Shown here piece after piece: positions 1 through 9,397 of a stretch of 64,000 nt of DNA; within the stretch, counting starts at the first letter, position 1; each line of letters starts with the position of its first letter. The notes under the pieces are model-generated. The model had not been told where the DNA came from. It made no database searches and was given only the letters and a program-made list of their open reading frames with translations. Both the position numbers and the translations under genes were made by a program. Origin of the DNA: Sporosarcina sp. FSL W7-1349 (GTDB taxonomy: Bacteria; Bacillota; Bacilli; Bacillales_A; Planococcaceae); contig NZ_JBBOOK010000002.1 in NCBI RefSeq assembly GCF_038003045.1, forward strand, positions 496,001-560,000. Direction: 5' to 3'.

Positions 1-1005
1 ATCGAGAAATACGGTAGTTTTTTCCGCGTTCGCCCCGTGTAGAATGAAGGAGAACTCTTCCCCGCCATATCGGAAGACGTGATCGGTCTCCCGTTTTTCT
101 TCCAAGGCGATCGCCCCTAACATCCTTAGCACTTCATCCCCCGCCGGGTGGCCGTATTGGTCATTCACTTTTTTGAAGTGGTCGAGGTCCAGCATGACAA
201 GTGAAAAGCCGACACCTGACCGTTCCGACAACTCCGCAAAGTAGGAGATCATCTCATCGAAGTGACGACGGTTTCCGACACCCGTCAGCCCATCTGTGAT
301 GACCGACTGGCCGATCATTTTGCGCATTTTATCGCGATTCAACAGATATGGAATGAAAATATCCATATCAAACGGCTTTTTCAAGAAGTCCATTGCCCCG
401 CTCTGATATGCTGACACTCGATTGGCCTGGGAAGCGTCGACGCTTGTAATGATCGTGATCACCTGGCGGGCTTGTGCTGTTTCGGATATATGTTCGAGCA
501 CTTGAAAACCCATCATATCCGGCAAATACAAATCGATCAACACATACTGCGGCCGGACGGAGTAAAATTGCTCGATTCCCCGTTTGCCGTTCAATGCGAT
601 GATCACTTGCGCCCCCATCTTTTCAAGCGGCTCCTTGACATACGAAACAAATTCCAAATCGTCATCAATGATCAAGACAGCCGTCTCTTCATCCAGGCTA
701 TTCAAATACACGGGTGGAAGTTGAAACTCATTCAAATCCTGCTCCCCTTCCATAACACGCCAAATCCGGTTTTTGAAGTTATTGAGCGTGTGGACAGGAA
801 TTGTGCTTTCATTGTGGGCAGATAAAATATCAAGTTGCGCGGAACAAAAAGCGGACAGGGCGTCCAATCCGATGGTACCCGACGTGCCTTTTAATGTATG
901 TACGAATTTGTATAACTCTTTTTCGGTGATGACTGTTTTCTCTTCCCACTCCGCAAATGTTCCCTGAACTCGTTCACGCAGCAAGTCTTGATAATTCTTA
1001 CCCAT
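1..1005 (-). CDS. Hpt-receiver-GGDEF signalling protein (3' end outside window)
   Basis: A phosphorelay-coupled putative diguanylate cyclase, cut off by the window edge, so the C-terminus is missing. Reading from the ATG at 1005, the first 60 or so residues form an Hpt-like helix with the motif HTLKGTSG, whose His is the expected phosphoacceptor. A response-regulator receiver follows (VLIIDDD near its start, phosphoacceptor Asp in LIDLYLPDMMG, conserved Lys in FLKKPFD). A GGDEF domain then begins and reaches an intact RYGGEEF active-site motif close to the window start. The start is supported by GGAGG just upstream (1011-1017). GGEEF is a catalytically competent form of the motif, so cyclic-di-GMP synthesis controlled by phosphorylation is likely. 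The partner kinase is not in the window. Confidence 0.88.
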   Translation of the reverse strand, partial: MGKNYQDLLRERVQGTFAEWEEKTVITEKELYKFVHTLKGTSGTIGLDALSAFCSAQLDILSAHNESTIPVHTLNNFKNRIWRVMEGEQDLNEFQLPPVYLNSLDEETAVLIIDDDLEFVSYVKEPLEKMGAQVIIALNGKRGIEQFYSVRPQYVLIDLYLPDMMGFQVLEHISETAQARQVITIITSVDASQANRVSAYQSGAMDFLKKPFDMDIFIPYLLNRDKMRKMIGQSVITDGLTGVGNRRHFDEMISYFAELSERSGVGFSLVMLDLDHFKKVNDQYGHPAGDEVLRMLGAIALEEKRETDHVFRYGGEEFSFILHGANAEKTTVFLD

Positions 1006-1111
1006 TTAAAAACCTCCAGCTTAATTCTACTCCTCACTCACTAGATACATAGACATACTCAAATTATAAACCAACTTCCTAAAATGTACAAATTAAGAAT
1101 AAAGACACATA

Positions 1112-1139
1112 GAAAAAAGGTTGGACACGAAATCCAACC
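1112..1139 (-). terminator. Rho-independent terminator after glmM
   Basis: A 7-bp perfect stem (GGTTGGA/TCCAACC) with a 7-nt loop is followed on the minus strand by TTTTTT. It lies 11 bases past the glmM stop and closes the cdaA-cdaR-glmM operon. Confidence 0.85.
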
Positions 1140-1149
1140 TAGACATTTG

Positions 1150-2499
1150 TTATTCTGTTCCCAATTCTTGACGAACGACATCTGCAATTTGTTCCACGTA
1201 TTGGGTACACGCTTCTTCCGTCGGCGCTTCGACCATAACCCGGACAACCGGTTCTGTTCCGGATGGACGGACGAGTACCCGCCCGTTGCCGGCCATTTCT
1301 TTCTCTACATCGGTAATCGTTGCAGCGACTTTATCATTTTCGGTCACCGCGTTTTTATCAGTGACCCGCACATTAACGAGTTTTTGCGGATAGACCCGCA
1401 TTTCGGCAGCCAGTTCGGACAGCTTACGCCCTGTGCGTTTCATAATATTGACCAACTGAAGGCCAGTGAGGAGTCCATCGCCTGTCGTATTGAAATCCAG
1501 GAAGACGATATGCCCGGACTGCTCCCCGCCAAGATTGTAATTTCCTTTTTTCATTTCCTCGACGACATAGCGATCACCCACCGCTGTTTGAACACTTGTC
1601 ATTCCTTTGTCGGCAAGTGCTTTGTAAAAGCCCATATTGCTCATGATCGTTGAAACGACTGTGCCCGACTTGAGGCGCCCTTCTGCGTGCAAATGGCTTC
1701 CGATGATATACATGATCTGATCGCCGTCCACAATTTCTCCATGCTCATCTACCGCAATCAACCGATCCCCGTCACCGTCGAAGGCCAATCCGATATCGGC
1801 ACCTTTCTCCAAGACCAGTTTGCAAAGTTCTTCCGGATGCGTGGAGCCGACTCCGGCGTTAATATTCACTCCATTAGGAGAAGTTCCCATTGTCGTCAAA
1901 TCGGCATCCAGATCCGCAAACACATGCGTCGCCAAAGTCGATGTCGCGCCGTTCGCACAATCCAAAGCGATATGGATGCCTGTAAATTCCTCATCCACTG
2001 TCTGCTTCAAGTATTGGATGTATTTATGGCCACCCTCAAAATATTCTGTAATGGTACCGACATCTGCTCCGACCGGACGTGGCAGTGTGTCTTCCGGCTC
2101 GTTCAACAGCCGTTCGATTTCCTCTTCTTGCTCATCTGTCAATTTAAAACCATCCGAGCCGAAGAACTTGATTCCGTTATCTTCAAAGGGATTATGTGAA
2201 GCGGAGATCATGACACCCGCCTGCGCGTTCATCGCCCGGGTCAAGTAGGCAACTCCCGGTGTGCTGATCACGCCAAGCGTCATCACTTCCACCCCAGTTG
2301 ACAACAAGCCGGCAATCAAAGCACTTTCCAACAGTTGGCCTGAAATCCGTGTATCTTTTCCGACGAGCACCGTCGCTTTCTCCTGGATTTCTTTCGTTAG
2401 CACATAACCTCCCGTACGGCCTAACTTAAATGCCAGCTCAGGGGTCAATTCCTTATTTGCAACTCCACGGACACCATCCGTGCCAAAATACTTTGTCAT
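1150..2499 (-). CDS. glmM: Phosphoglucosamine mutase GlmM
   Basis: Converts glucosamine-6-phosphate to glucosamine-1-phosphate, feeding UDP-GlcNAc and cell-wall synthesis in the cytoplasm. At 449 residues it has the normal family length. All four alpha-D-phosphohexomutase signatures are visible: the phosphoserine loop ISASHNP (Ser101), the metal loop DGDGDR near residue 243, the sugar loop GGEQSGH near 325, and the phosphate loop RPSGTEP near 412. The N-terminus [12 protein letters not shown] is the canonical GlmM start. It is the last gene of the cdaA-cdaR-glmM operon, 26 bases after cdaR. In Bacillus this linkage is conserved and GlmM binds and inhibits the c-di-AMP cyclase CdaA; the same interplay is inferred here. 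Confidence 0.98.
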   Translation of the reverse strand: MTKYFGTDGVRGVANKELTPELAFKLGRTGGYVLTKEIQEKATVLVGKDTRISGQLLESALIAGLLSTGVEVMTLGVISTPGVAYLTRAMNAQAGVMISASHNPFEDNGIKFFGSDGFKLTDEQEEEIERLLNEPEDTLPRPVGADVGTITEYFEGGHKYIQYLKQTVDEEFTGIHIALDCANGATSTLATHVFADLDADLTTMGTSPNGVNINAGVGSTHPEELCKLVLEKGADIGLAFDGDGDRLIAVDEHGEIVDGDQIMYIIGSHLHAEGRLKSGTVVSTIMSNMGFYKALADKGMTSVQTAVGDRYVVEEMKKGNYNLGGEQSGHIVFLDFNTTGDGLLTGLQLVNIMKRTGRKLSELAAEMRVYPQKLVNVRVTDKNAVTENDKVAATITDVEKEMAGNGRVLVRPSGTEPVVRVMVEAPTEEACTQYVEQIADVVRQELGTE

Positions 2500-2525
2500 C
2501 TCCTAACTCCCTTTCAAAACATATA

Positions 2526-3824
2526 TCAGGCAAGTTCGATTTTCATCGTCACCTTTTCTTCAGAAAGCTTCCATTGTACCTGTTCGGGGCCATCTACGGA
2601 AACGGGGAGTGTCAGCTCCCCTTCCGCCTCTGCTCCGGAGGCATCGACATAGACATTGAAATCAGAAGACGCCATCTGATCGACGACACTTTTTTCTCCG
2701 GTCACGCTCAAGGAGACGGAACCGTTTTGCGGTTTCTGATAGGAACTTTTAAATTTTTCATCCAGCCCTTTTACCTCTACCGCGATATTGTTAAATTCTT
2801 TCGTGACGACCGGTTCAGGAGCAGGCGGCGGAGACTCCGCTTGCTCGGATGAGTCACTCTCTTCTTCCTGATCCTGCTTCTGGTCCGTCGTAGTAGCGTC
2901 AACGCTCACTTTCAATTTATCCAAGGACATCTTCGATATACCTTTCGGCTTTTTCAACGGTACATCGAGCTGCCCTTGTCCATCCACTTTGGATATATCC
3001 ACATCCACAGTATATTCATCGATTTGATCCAATGCTTTCCGCGAGCCAGTCAATGTGATGGTTTTCGCATTTGTCGAGAGTCCACGGATTTGGACGTCTT
3101 CCCGTGGCGTTCCGGCGGTACGGAGGACAATCGGTACTTCTTTCTGGTACTGAGCCACCTCGACCTTGACAGTCACTTGTTCTGGAACAATGGTGACATT
3201 CAACTTATTCAAATCTTTATCTAAAACGCGGACACGGGCTTGTTGTTCGAATGATTTGGAAATGCCCTGATCCGCGGTGGCAGTCGCTTTCACAAAACTA
3301 ATCGATTCGATGACACTTTTCGCACCCGTCACTTCTATGACCGAAGGATCGGCTTTCATATCTACAATATAATAATCTTCCGCCAGCAACCGATCATTCA
3401 GTTCGGGATCGACGCGGAAGCTTTCTGTAATTTTCTCTTCGATATCGACCGTAACTGTCGCAGGATCCAGCTGGACTAGCAACTTATCCGAGATATTTTC
3501 CGTCTTGATCTCCACCGAATGCCGGCCAATCGGCAAGTTGCTCAAATCCAGCCGCAGCGTGAAGTCCTTTCGGAGTTTCGTTGATTGAACCAGGTTGGCG
3601 GGACCGTCAATGCTCATATTTACCGTTTCCGGCACCCCGGTCACTACTAAATTCTCTGTATCATAAAACACTTCGACCGGGACATCGCGGATGTCCTCCA
3701 TCGTGTCGCCGATCGATTTTCCTGCCGTCTTCTCTTCCCCTGCTTTGACAAAGAAAAACAGCACAATGGCAAGGAACAATGCCGTGAAACGGAGAAACCA
3801 AGGGCTATCCATAAGTTTATCCAT
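2526..3824 (-). CDS. cdaR: CdaA regulatory protein CdaR (YbbR)
   Basis: Membrane-anchored extracytoplasmic regulator of the diadenylate cyclase CdaA. The chosen start (ATG at 3824, MDKLMDSPWFLRF) overlaps the cdaA stop by 8 bases and places a single N-terminal membrane helix at about residues 9-27. The rest, about 400 residues, is extracellular and consists of several repeats of the YbbR beta-sandwich type (recurring VxGPxxLV, VTGAKSVI, LTGSRKAL and VTGEKSVV segments at roughly 90-residue spacing). An acidic/Pro-rich linker (EEESDSSEQAESPPPAPEP) separates the last repeat. A longer reading frame upstream runs inside cdaA and has no support. Length, about 432 residues, is typical. Co-transcribed and translationally coupled with cdaA. 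Confidence 0.95.
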   Translation of the reverse strand: MDKLMDSPWFLRFTALFLAIVLFFFVKAGEEKTAGKSIGDTMEDIRDVPVEVFYDTENLVVTGVPETVNMSIDGPANLVQSTKLRKDFTLRLDLSNLPIGRHSVEIKTENISDKLLVQLDPATVTVDIEEKITESFRVDPELNDRLLAEDYYIVDMKADPSVIEVTGAKSVIESISFVKATATADQGISKSFEQQARVRVLDKDLNKLNVTIVPEQVTVKVEVAQYQKEVPIVLRTAGTPREDVQIRGLSTNAKTITLTGSRKALDQIDEYTVDVDISKVDGQGQLDVPLKKPKGISKMSLDKLKVSVDATTTDQKQDQEEESDSSEQAESPPPAPEPVVTKEFNNIAVEVKGLDEKFKSSYQKPQNGSVSLSVTGEKSVVDQMASSDFNVYVDASGAEAEGELTLPVSVDGPEQVQWKLSEEKVTMKIELA

Positions 3825-4653
3825 TGTTTTTCTTCCTCCATTTCCAGATAGGCGTTTCCGCTTGCTTGGATTCCGGACCAAACCAGAGTCGACGCAATTG
3901 AACTTCAAATTCCTCCATATCCAGATTCCGGTTGATATCCCCATCCGCCGTTATGCTGACAGCTCCGGTCTCTTCCGAAACGATGATCGTCACAGCATCC
4001 GTCACTTCACTGATGCCCAGGGCCGCCCGGTGCCGCGTCCCCAATTCTTTTGAGATGAAGGGACTCTCGGAAAGCGGAAGATAACAGCCGGCTGCCGCAA
4101 TCCGATTTTTTGTAACGATAACGGCTCCATCATGAAGGGGAGTATTCGGGATGAAAATATTGATGAGCAATTCGGACGTAATATCGGAATTCATCGGAAT
4201 CCCGGTTTCAATATATTCGCTCAAGCCCGTTTCCTTTTCAACGGAAATTAGGGCTCCGATGCGACGTTTGGCCATATAGCTGACCGATTTCACAAATGCC
4301 TCAATCAGCCGATCTCGCTCTTCCAGTTCCTGCGTCATCGTTCGCGCAAACAGCCGGCCTCGCCCGAGCTGCTCAAGCGCCCGTCTCAGCTCCGGCTGGA
4401 AAATGATGATAATCGCCAAGAACCCGTACGGCAGCACTTGGTCCATCATCCAACGCAATGTATCGAGTCCGAACACATCCGTCAGCAGCCGGGCGATAAT
4501 CAGAACGATAATTCCCTTTAACAGTTGGACTGCCTTTGTCCCTCGGATGATCGTTATCAGTTTATAAAAAACATACCAGACAAGAAGCACATCCACAATA
4601 GTGATAAGTGGTGCGACCGGACTTAAATCAATAAAATCTTGCCATTTGGGCAT
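3817..4653 (-). CDS. cdaA: Diadenylate cyclase CdaA
   Basis: Membrane-bound DisA_N-type cyclase that makes c-di-AMP from two ATP, the second messenger for potassium and cell-wall homeostasis. The 278-residue protein has three N-terminal membrane helices (about 13-33, 42-60 and 72-86), a coiled-coil-like linker, then the DAC domain. The two catalytic signatures are intact: LHDGAV (DGA at 175-177) and GTRHRAALG (205-213). A purine-rich AGGAAAG lies upstream of the start. It begins the cdaA-cdaR-glmM transcript and lies directly downstream of the rsiW terminator, so read-through from sigW is partly blocked. Confidence 0.97.
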   Translation of the reverse strand: MPKWQDFIDLSPVAPLITIVDVLLVWYVFYKLITIIRGTKAVQLLKGIIVLIIARLLTDVFGLDTLRWMMDQVLPYGFLAIIIIFQPELRRALEQLGRGRLFARTMTQELEERDRLIEAFVKSVSYMAKRRIGALISVEKETGLSEYIETGIPMNSDITSELLINIFIPNTPLHDGAVIVTKNRIAAAGCYLPLSESPFISKELGTRHRAALGISEVTDAVTIIVSEETGAVSITADGDINRNLDMEEFEVQLRRLWFGPESKQAETPIWKWRKKNNG

Positions 4654-4792
4654 GTGCTTCGCCTACTTTCCTTACACAATTTCCTATGCGTACAGTATAG
4701 CATAAAAGCGCCTCATGTAATGCCAAAAGCACGGGGCGCCTGCTCGGCCCCGATAAGCGATTTTCATGAGGATCCTAATAATTCCACCATCC

Positions 4793-4820
4793 AAAAAACC
4801 GGACGCCACGGCGATCCGGT
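4793..4820 (-). terminator. Terminator after rsiW
   Basis: ACCGGA/TCCGGT stem with a GC-rich loop followed by TTTTTT on the minus strand, 17 bases past the rsiW stop. It separates the sigW-rsiW unit from cdaA. A second weaker CGGGGC/GCCCCG hairpin without a good U-tract sits at about 4731-4752 in the cdaA leader. Confidence 0.8.
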
Positions 4821-4836
4821 CATTCCCTTTCGTTTA

Positions 4837-5472
4837 TCACTCATCGGTCGAACGATCCCCACCCGAGGAAGGGATGACATCATTCACCGTTTTCTTGATT
4901 TTATACCAAAGCCAATCGAAGACTTCATCGATTTCTTCGCTATTGCCGGTGACCACCGCCGTGGAAGCCATATATTTCGTACCGCGGATAACAGTGACGT
5001 TGCCTTCGACTTGTCCCTCGATGCGAAGATTACCATTTTTCACGACTAGGTCGCCCTCGATGACTTGCCCTTCTGGCACAATCACTGTCTCCCCTTCCAC
5101 AATCAGATTCGGTTGCTTCGTCACGGAGAATTGTTGGTCATTGCCATAGCTCGAGAATAACGTAGCGCTCATCAAGATAAAAAACAACGCAGCCGCTGCG
5201 AATAGCGGATGTCTGCGTAGCCAACGGTTAAAACCGGCTTGGGATTTCTCTTTCGGGAGCCTTGCCATGACCCCTTCCACAAATCCTTCCGGAGCTTGTA
5301 TTTGGGTAGCACTCCCTAGAAAGGCGATGGATTCGCTTAATCCATTCATAATTTCTTTGCATTCGGGACAAGTATCCAAATGCTCTCGTAGCAGCCGCTC
5401 TTCTTCCCGGCTGATATCTCCGTCTAAATACGCGTGCATATATTCGACAACATATTCAGGACACGTATTCAT
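4837..5472 (-). CDS. rsiW: Anti-sigma-W factor RsiW
   Basis: Single-pass membrane anti-sigma factor that holds SigW inactive until regulated proteolysis releases it under envelope stress. Residues 1-45 form a zinc-binding anti-sigma domain with the HxxxCxxC signature (His31, Cys35, Cys38). One membrane helix lies at about 89-107, and the extracytoplasmic part is about 100 residues long with a beta-strand-rich VEGETVIVPEGQVIEGDLVV region. The length, 211 residues, matches Bacillus RsiW. GGAGGG lies upstream of the ATG. It follows sigW after 12 bases, the standard sigma/anti-sigma arrangement. Confidence 0.95.
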   Translation of the reverse strand: MNTCPEYVVEYMHAYLDGDISREEERLLREHLDTCPECKEIMNGLSESIAFLGSATQIQAPEGFVEGVMARLPKEKSQAGFNRWLRRHPLFAAAALFFILMSATLFSSYGNDQQFSVTKQPNLIVEGETVIVPEGQVIEGDLVVKNGNLRIEGQVEGNVTVIRGTKYMASTAVVTGNSEEIDEVFDWLWYKIKKTVNDVIPSSGGDRSTDE

Positions 5473-5484
5473 ACCAATTCCCTC

Positions 5485-6048
5485 CTACATAGTACCCAAC
5501 TGTTTTCGAAGTGCTTCCCGCCCGCGATGGACCCGGGTCTTTACGGTCCCAAGCGGCAATTCTAAAATATCTCCAATTTCCTGCAACGGCAATTCCTCGA
5601 TGTAACGAAGCGTAATCACAGATCGGTATTTGTCCGGAAGTCTGCCGATTTCATAGTGGATGCGTTCCTGCAACTCCATCTTTTCCACTTGGTCCTCCGG
5701 TAATTCATCGGTTGCCGCCACTTGCGAGTACAGATTCAAGCCCTCGGTCCCCGGCACTTCGGCGTCCAGGTAATAATCCGGCTTCTTCTTCCGAATCCGG
5801 TCGATGCACAAATTGGTCGCAATTCGAAAGAGCCACGTAGAAAATTTCCGTTTTTGATCAAATGTATGGATATTGATATAAGCACGCACAAACGCTTCTT
5901 GCGCAATGTCTTCCGCTTCCTGCGCATTCCCCAGCATCCGATAGCACACCTGATACAGCCGATGCTGGAATAAGGTTACAATTTCCTCAAAGGCATCCTG
6001 GTTGCCTTTTAAAACTTCATTAATCCTTTTATTGACCAGGTCATCCAT
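5485..6048 (-). CDS. sigW: ECF RNA polymerase sigma factor SigW
   Basis: Extracytoplasmic-function sigma factor for the cell-envelope stress regulon. The 187-residue protein has region 2 with the core-binding and -10 recognition helices (TWLFRIATNLCIDRIRKK at about 87-104) and region 4 ending in the -35 recognition helix (LPLGTVKTRVHRGREALRK). There are no extra domains. GGGGGA lies at proper spacing before the ATG. Co-transcribed with its anti-sigma gene rsiW. A near-consensus SigW promoter lies just upstream, giving autoregulation. Confidence 0.96.
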   Translation of the reverse strand: MDDLVNKRINEVLKGNQDAFEEIVTLFQHRLYQVCYRMLGNAQEAEDIAQEAFVRAYINIHTFDQKRKFSTWLFRIATNLCIDRIRKKKPDYYLDAEVPGTEGLNLYSQVAATDELPEDQVEKMELQERIHYEIGRLPDKYRSVITLRYIEELPLQEIGDILELPLGTVKTRVHRGREALRKQLGTM

Positions 6049-6082
6049 TGTTATTTCATCCCCCGGTGCGGCTGTCCCTTCA

Positions 6083-6111
6083 TATACGGCCGAAGGTATC
6101 GACAGGTTTCA
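6083..6111 (-). promoter_or_regulatory. SigW autoregulatory promoter
   Basis: On the minus strand TGAAAC (6111-6106) is followed after 17 bases by CGTATA (6088-6083). This is the SigW/ECF consensus (TGAAAC, about 16-17 bases, CGTA) and lies 35 bases before the sigW start codon. Confidence 0.85.
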
Positions 6112-6196
6112 TTTTTTATCACTATTTTTTATTTTATCAAAGATGGCGATGTTTTTCTCCTAAAGTTTTGTAAAATACCTCCCATTTCAAGGAACT

Positions 6197-6243
6197 TAAA
6201 AAGGATTGCCACGCCCCGCGGATTCCGGGTTCGTGTACAATCC
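6197..6243 (-). terminator. Terminator after arginase
   Basis: GGATTG/CAATCC outer stem with an inner ACACG...CCCG pairing, followed by TTTTTAAG on the minus strand, immediately after the arginase stop. Confidence 0.7.
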
Positions 6244-6251
6244 GATCGCGT

Positions 6252-7157
6252 TTATAATAACTTCTCCCCGAACAAGGAACCCATCAGGCCGACTGCCACA
6301 TCTGCCGTCTTATTCTTGTCATCCAAAATCGGGTTGACCTCGACGAATTCAGCCGATGTGATCATTCGCGCGTCCTCCAGCATTTCCATGGCGAGATGAC
6401 TTTCCCGATAACTAATGCCCCCGGGCACCGGCGTGCCGACCCCTGGCGTGTAGAGAGGATCCAGCCCGTCCAGATCCAACGACAGATGGACACCATCCAA
6501 ATGGCGTGACTGCAAGTAAGCAATAGCATCCTTCATGACTGCCGTCATCCCATCCCGGTCGATTTCGTGCATCGTATACACTTTAATCCCTTTTTCCTTG
6601 ATCAATTCCCGTTCACCCGGATCGACTGAGCGGGCTCCGATGATGACAATATTCTCCGGCTTCACTTTTGGCCCTGCCGGCCCGATGGCGACAAGCTTCT
6701 CATGCCCGAGGCCCATGCTAACGGCAAGGGGCATTCCGTGAATGTTACCGGATGGGGACGTCTCTTCCGTATTCATATCTGCATGCGCATCATACCAGAT
6801 GACGCCTAAGTTTTCATATTTCGTCGCAAGCCCTGCAAGCGTCCCGATTGCGATGCTATGATCGCCTCCCAAGACAAGCGGGAACCGATCCGCTTCCAAA
6901 ACTTTTTCCACTTTTTTAGCCAGAGCGGTGGTTGCTTGAACTACTTCTTCTAAATTCTTCAAGTTCGAATGGCTCGGTTTCTCGCTGGCTGCTGCACCTA
7001 CATATATATTCCCTTCATCCTTCACTTCATGTCCGATTGCTTCCAATCGGGCCACCGCTCCTGCGTACCGCATGGCGCTCGGCCCCATATCCACGCCGCG
7101 GCGGCTCTGTCCATAATCGAGAGGAACCCCGATCAATGAAATGTGTAATTTGTCCAT
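6252..7157 (-). CDS. rocF: Arginase
   Basis: Mn-dependent hydrolase that splits L-arginine into ornithine and urea in the cytoplasm. All ureohydrolase metal-binding signatures are present in 301 residues: GGDHS (His100), DAHAD (Asp123, His125, Asp127) and SLDLDGLDP near 227. The later VEVNP and the arginase-type SxNxHGMP (SPSGNIHGMP, about 135-144) separate it from agmatinases. AAGGGGAGG precedes the ATG. It is a single-gene unit, upstream of sigW on the same strand and closed by its own terminator. The product fits a urea-cycle-type arginine catabolic role; no roc aminotransferase or permease is adjacent. Confidence 0.95.
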   Translation of the reverse strand: MDKLHISLIGVPLDYGQSRRGVDMGPSAMRYAGAVARLEAIGHEVKDEGNIYVGAAASEKPSHSNLKNLEEVVQATTALAKKVEKVLEADRFPLVLGGDHSIAIGTLAGLATKYENLGVIWYDAHADMNTEETSPSGNIHGMPLAVSMGLGHEKLVAIGPAGPKVKPENIVIIGARSVDPGERELIKEKGIKVYTMHEIDRDGMTAVMKDAIAYLQSRHLDGVHLSLDLDGLDPLYTPGVGTPVPGGISYRESHLAMEMLEDARMITSAEFVEVNPILDDKNKTADVAVGLMGSLFGEKLL

Positions 7158-7235
7158 TCCCCATACCTCCCCTTTAGTTGAACCTATTTTAAGGCTTTCG
7201 GTAAGGTTGGCTCAACTCAACAGGTTCCCGGATAT

Positions 7236-8969
7236 TTATACATCTTCCGCCCGTTTCATGAACTGCTCACAGACTTCCGGAGGAATGGGCCTGCTGAATA
7301 AATACCCTTGGGCTTCCGTGCAACCGAAGGATCGTAAAATCTCGGCCTGCTCCTCGTACTCGACCCCTTCCGCCACGACCCGCAAGCCGACCGTATCCGC
7401 CAAGGCGATGATCGCTTTGACGATGGCACGGCTCTCCTCATTCTCATGGATATCCCGGATGAAGGACATATCGATCTTCAAAGTATCCGCCGGCAAATCC
7501 TTGATATAACTGAACGTGCTATATCCGGTTCCAAAGTCATCGATTGCCACGGTGATGCCCATATCACGGAGGGTCTGCATCTTTTCCCGCAGTCCTTCCC
7601 GATCTGCAAATGTGGTTTCCGTCACTTCAATCTCAATTAATTCCGCAGGCGTACCGGTCTCGTCGAGAATTTTTTGAACCATTGACACAGTACCCGGATC
7701 TTCCACTTGCACGGGAGACATATTGATGGCCACCCGGAATGGCGCGAATCCTTTCTGTATCCAATCATTCACCTGTCTGCATCCTTCCCGCAAAATCCAT
7801 TCCCCCAACGGGACGATGATCTTCGTCTCTTCCGCCACTGGGATGAATTTATCAGGAGGAATGCGCCCAAGATCTGGATGATTCCAACGAACGAGTGCTT
7901 CCACTCCAGCCAGTTCATTTGTGCGCAGATTGATCTTCGGCTGGTAATCGATATGGAACTGTCCCAATTTCACACTTTTCCTCAGTTCATTTTCCAACAA
8001 AATACGTTCCAAGGATTTCGTAGCGGTTCCTTGCTGATAAAGCTCGTAGCCGCCCCCTCCATGTTCTTTTTTGATCGACATCGCCTTTTCCGCCTTCATC
8101 GCCAGTTCCGAAGCCTTCGTCGCATGCTCCGGATATAGGGCGATGCCAATGCTGAAGGAAGGCACATACGATTGGCCCATCACTTCAATCGGTTCCTCCA
8201 AATAGGCAAGAACTTCTTGCATCTGCTGTCCGACATCCTCATGGTTTCTACATCCATGTAATAAAAGGGCAAACTCATCGCCCGACAGTCTGCCGATAAT
8301 CTGTTTAGCTGGATAGAACGCCCGCAGTCTTCTGCCGATGACGGAAAGGACATAATCCCCTGCCTCGAAGCCAAGGGAATCGTTAATATATCGAAGACGA
8401 TCGATGTTGACCCGGACGTAAGCCAATTTCTCCCTCTTCTTTTCGGCCTTATCCACCGCATGATGGACTTGCTTGCGAAAGGAGATCCGGTTGGGCAGAT
8501 CCGTCAATTGATCATTGTATGCCAAGTTCCGGACCATCACTTCTGATTCGATACGCTGGGTGATATCATTCCGAATTGAAATATATTGATACGGCTTTCC
8601 TTTTTTATTCAGAAAAGGAACAATCGTCGTATCCACCCAATAAAATGTCCCATCTTTCCGTTTGTTCCGTATTTCCCCCCGCCACGTCTTCCCTTTCCCG
8701 ATCGTAGCCCACATCTCTTTGAAGAACCGTGCCGAATGATAGCCGGAATTGACAATGCTGTGGGTCGAACCGATGAGCTCCTCTGCCTTGTATTGGGATA
8801 TCTTGGTAAATAACTCATTCACGTACAAAATTTTACCGGTCCTGTCCGTAATCGCGACGATGGCAGACTGGTCAAGTGCGTAGGCGATGTCTTCAAATAT
8901 CTTTTGGTCGCTTAGTGTGCCGTCGAAACGTATCACATCTTGTATACTTTTGTTAGTTTTTTCCTGCAT
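7236..8969 (-). CDS. PAS-GGDEF-EAL cyclic-di-GMP protein
   Basis: Cytoplasmic dual-domain protein for cyclic-di-GMP turnover (577 residues, no membrane helix). Domains in order: PAS at about 28-140 (with the PAC-like tail KGKPYQYISIRNDITQRI), GGDEF at about 160-310, and EAL at about 325-565. The cyclase motif reads RLSGDEF, so the first Gly is Ser; this often weakens cyclase activity. The phosphodiesterase domain looks complete: EALVRW, INMSP, EVTET, IDDFGTGYS, KIDMSFI and EGVE. Net activity is therefore probably c-di-GMP degradation, sensed through PAS. GAGGCG precedes the ATG. Transcribed alone. Confidence 0.93.
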   Translation of the reverse strand: MQEKTNKSIQDVIRFDGTLSDQKIFEDIAYALDQSAIVAITDRTGKILYVNELFTKISQYKAEELIGSTHSIVNSGYHSARFFKEMWATIGKGKTWRGEIRNKRKDGTFYWVDTTIVPFLNKKGKPYQYISIRNDITQRIESEVMVRNLAYNDQLTDLPNRISFRKQVHHAVDKAEKKREKLAYVRVNIDRLRYINDSLGFEAGDYVLSVIGRRLRAFYPAKQIIGRLSGDEFALLLHGCRNHEDVGQQMQEVLAYLEEPIEVMGQSYVPSFSIGIALYPEHATKASELAMKAEKAMSIKKEHGGGGYELYQQGTATKSLERILLENELRKSVKLGQFHIDYQPKINLRTNELAGVEALVRWNHPDLGRIPPDKFIPVAEETKIIVPLGEWILREGCRQVNDWIQKGFAPFRVAINMSPVQVEDPGTVSMVQKILDETGTPAELIEIEVTETTFADREGLREKMQTLRDMGITVAIDDFGTGYSTFSYIKDLPADTLKIDMSFIRDIHENEESRAIVKAIIALADTVGLRVVAEGVEYEEQAEILRSFGCTEAQGYLFSRPIPPEVCEQFMKRAEDV

Positions 8970-9082
8970 GGTATCGCCTCATCATAACGAATATTCCCAC
9001 ATTTATTACTTTCGTATCATGGATTTCTTCTATTGTACCGTAAAATCTATTAAACTTCTCCTAATTCACTCTTAAATAAATA

Positions 9083-9114
9083 GAAAAAAATCCTTAATTT
9101 AAAATTAAGGATTT
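9083..9114 (-). terminator. Terminator of the Glu-Tyr-Gln tRNA unit
   Basis: AAATCCTTAATTT pairs with AAATTAAGGATTT around a minimal loop, followed by TTTTTTTC on the minus strand, 45 bases after tRNA-Gln. Confidence 0.8.
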
Positions 9115-9159
9115 CGTCGAAATATACATAAACATGGTTTGGTAAAATGATACAGAAAA

Positions 9160-9234
9160 TGGCTGGGGTAGCTGGATTCGAACCAACGAATGACGGAGTC
9201 AAAGTCCGTTGCCTTACCGCTTGGCTATACCCCA
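9160..9234 (-). tRNA. tRNA-Gln (UUG)
   Basis: Full cloverleaf on the minus strand: acceptor TGGGGTA/TACCCCA, anticodon loop CTTTGAC (anticodon TTG), T-loop GGTTCGAATCC and an encoded CCA. The TGGGG start with a U1-A72 pair is typical of Bacillus tRNA-Gln. Confidence 0.96.
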
Positions 9235-9245
9235 ATGGTTAAAAT

Positions 9246-9387
9246 GGCGATAAGCTGCGCATCTCTTTGTCAGCTTCCTTCGCTCAGTCAGTCACGTACC
9301 TGAGTACGCTCCTTCCTTCTCTCAATCGCTTCCGCGACCTGCTTGCTTCTCCCCATTTTAACGAGGCGATAAGCTGCGCATCTCTTT
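9246..9387. repeat. Direct-repeat spacer between tRNA-Gln and tRNA-Tyr
   Basis: An exact 23-base direct repeat (GGCGATAAGCTGCGCATCTC plus TTT) occurs at 9246-9268 and 9365-9387, bracketing a segment rich in CTTCC/GCTC pentamers. No gene is visible in this 163-base spacer. It may be a duplicated tRNA spacer or a small interspersed repeat. Confidence 0.8.
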
Positions 9388-9397
9388 TGAAAATAAA

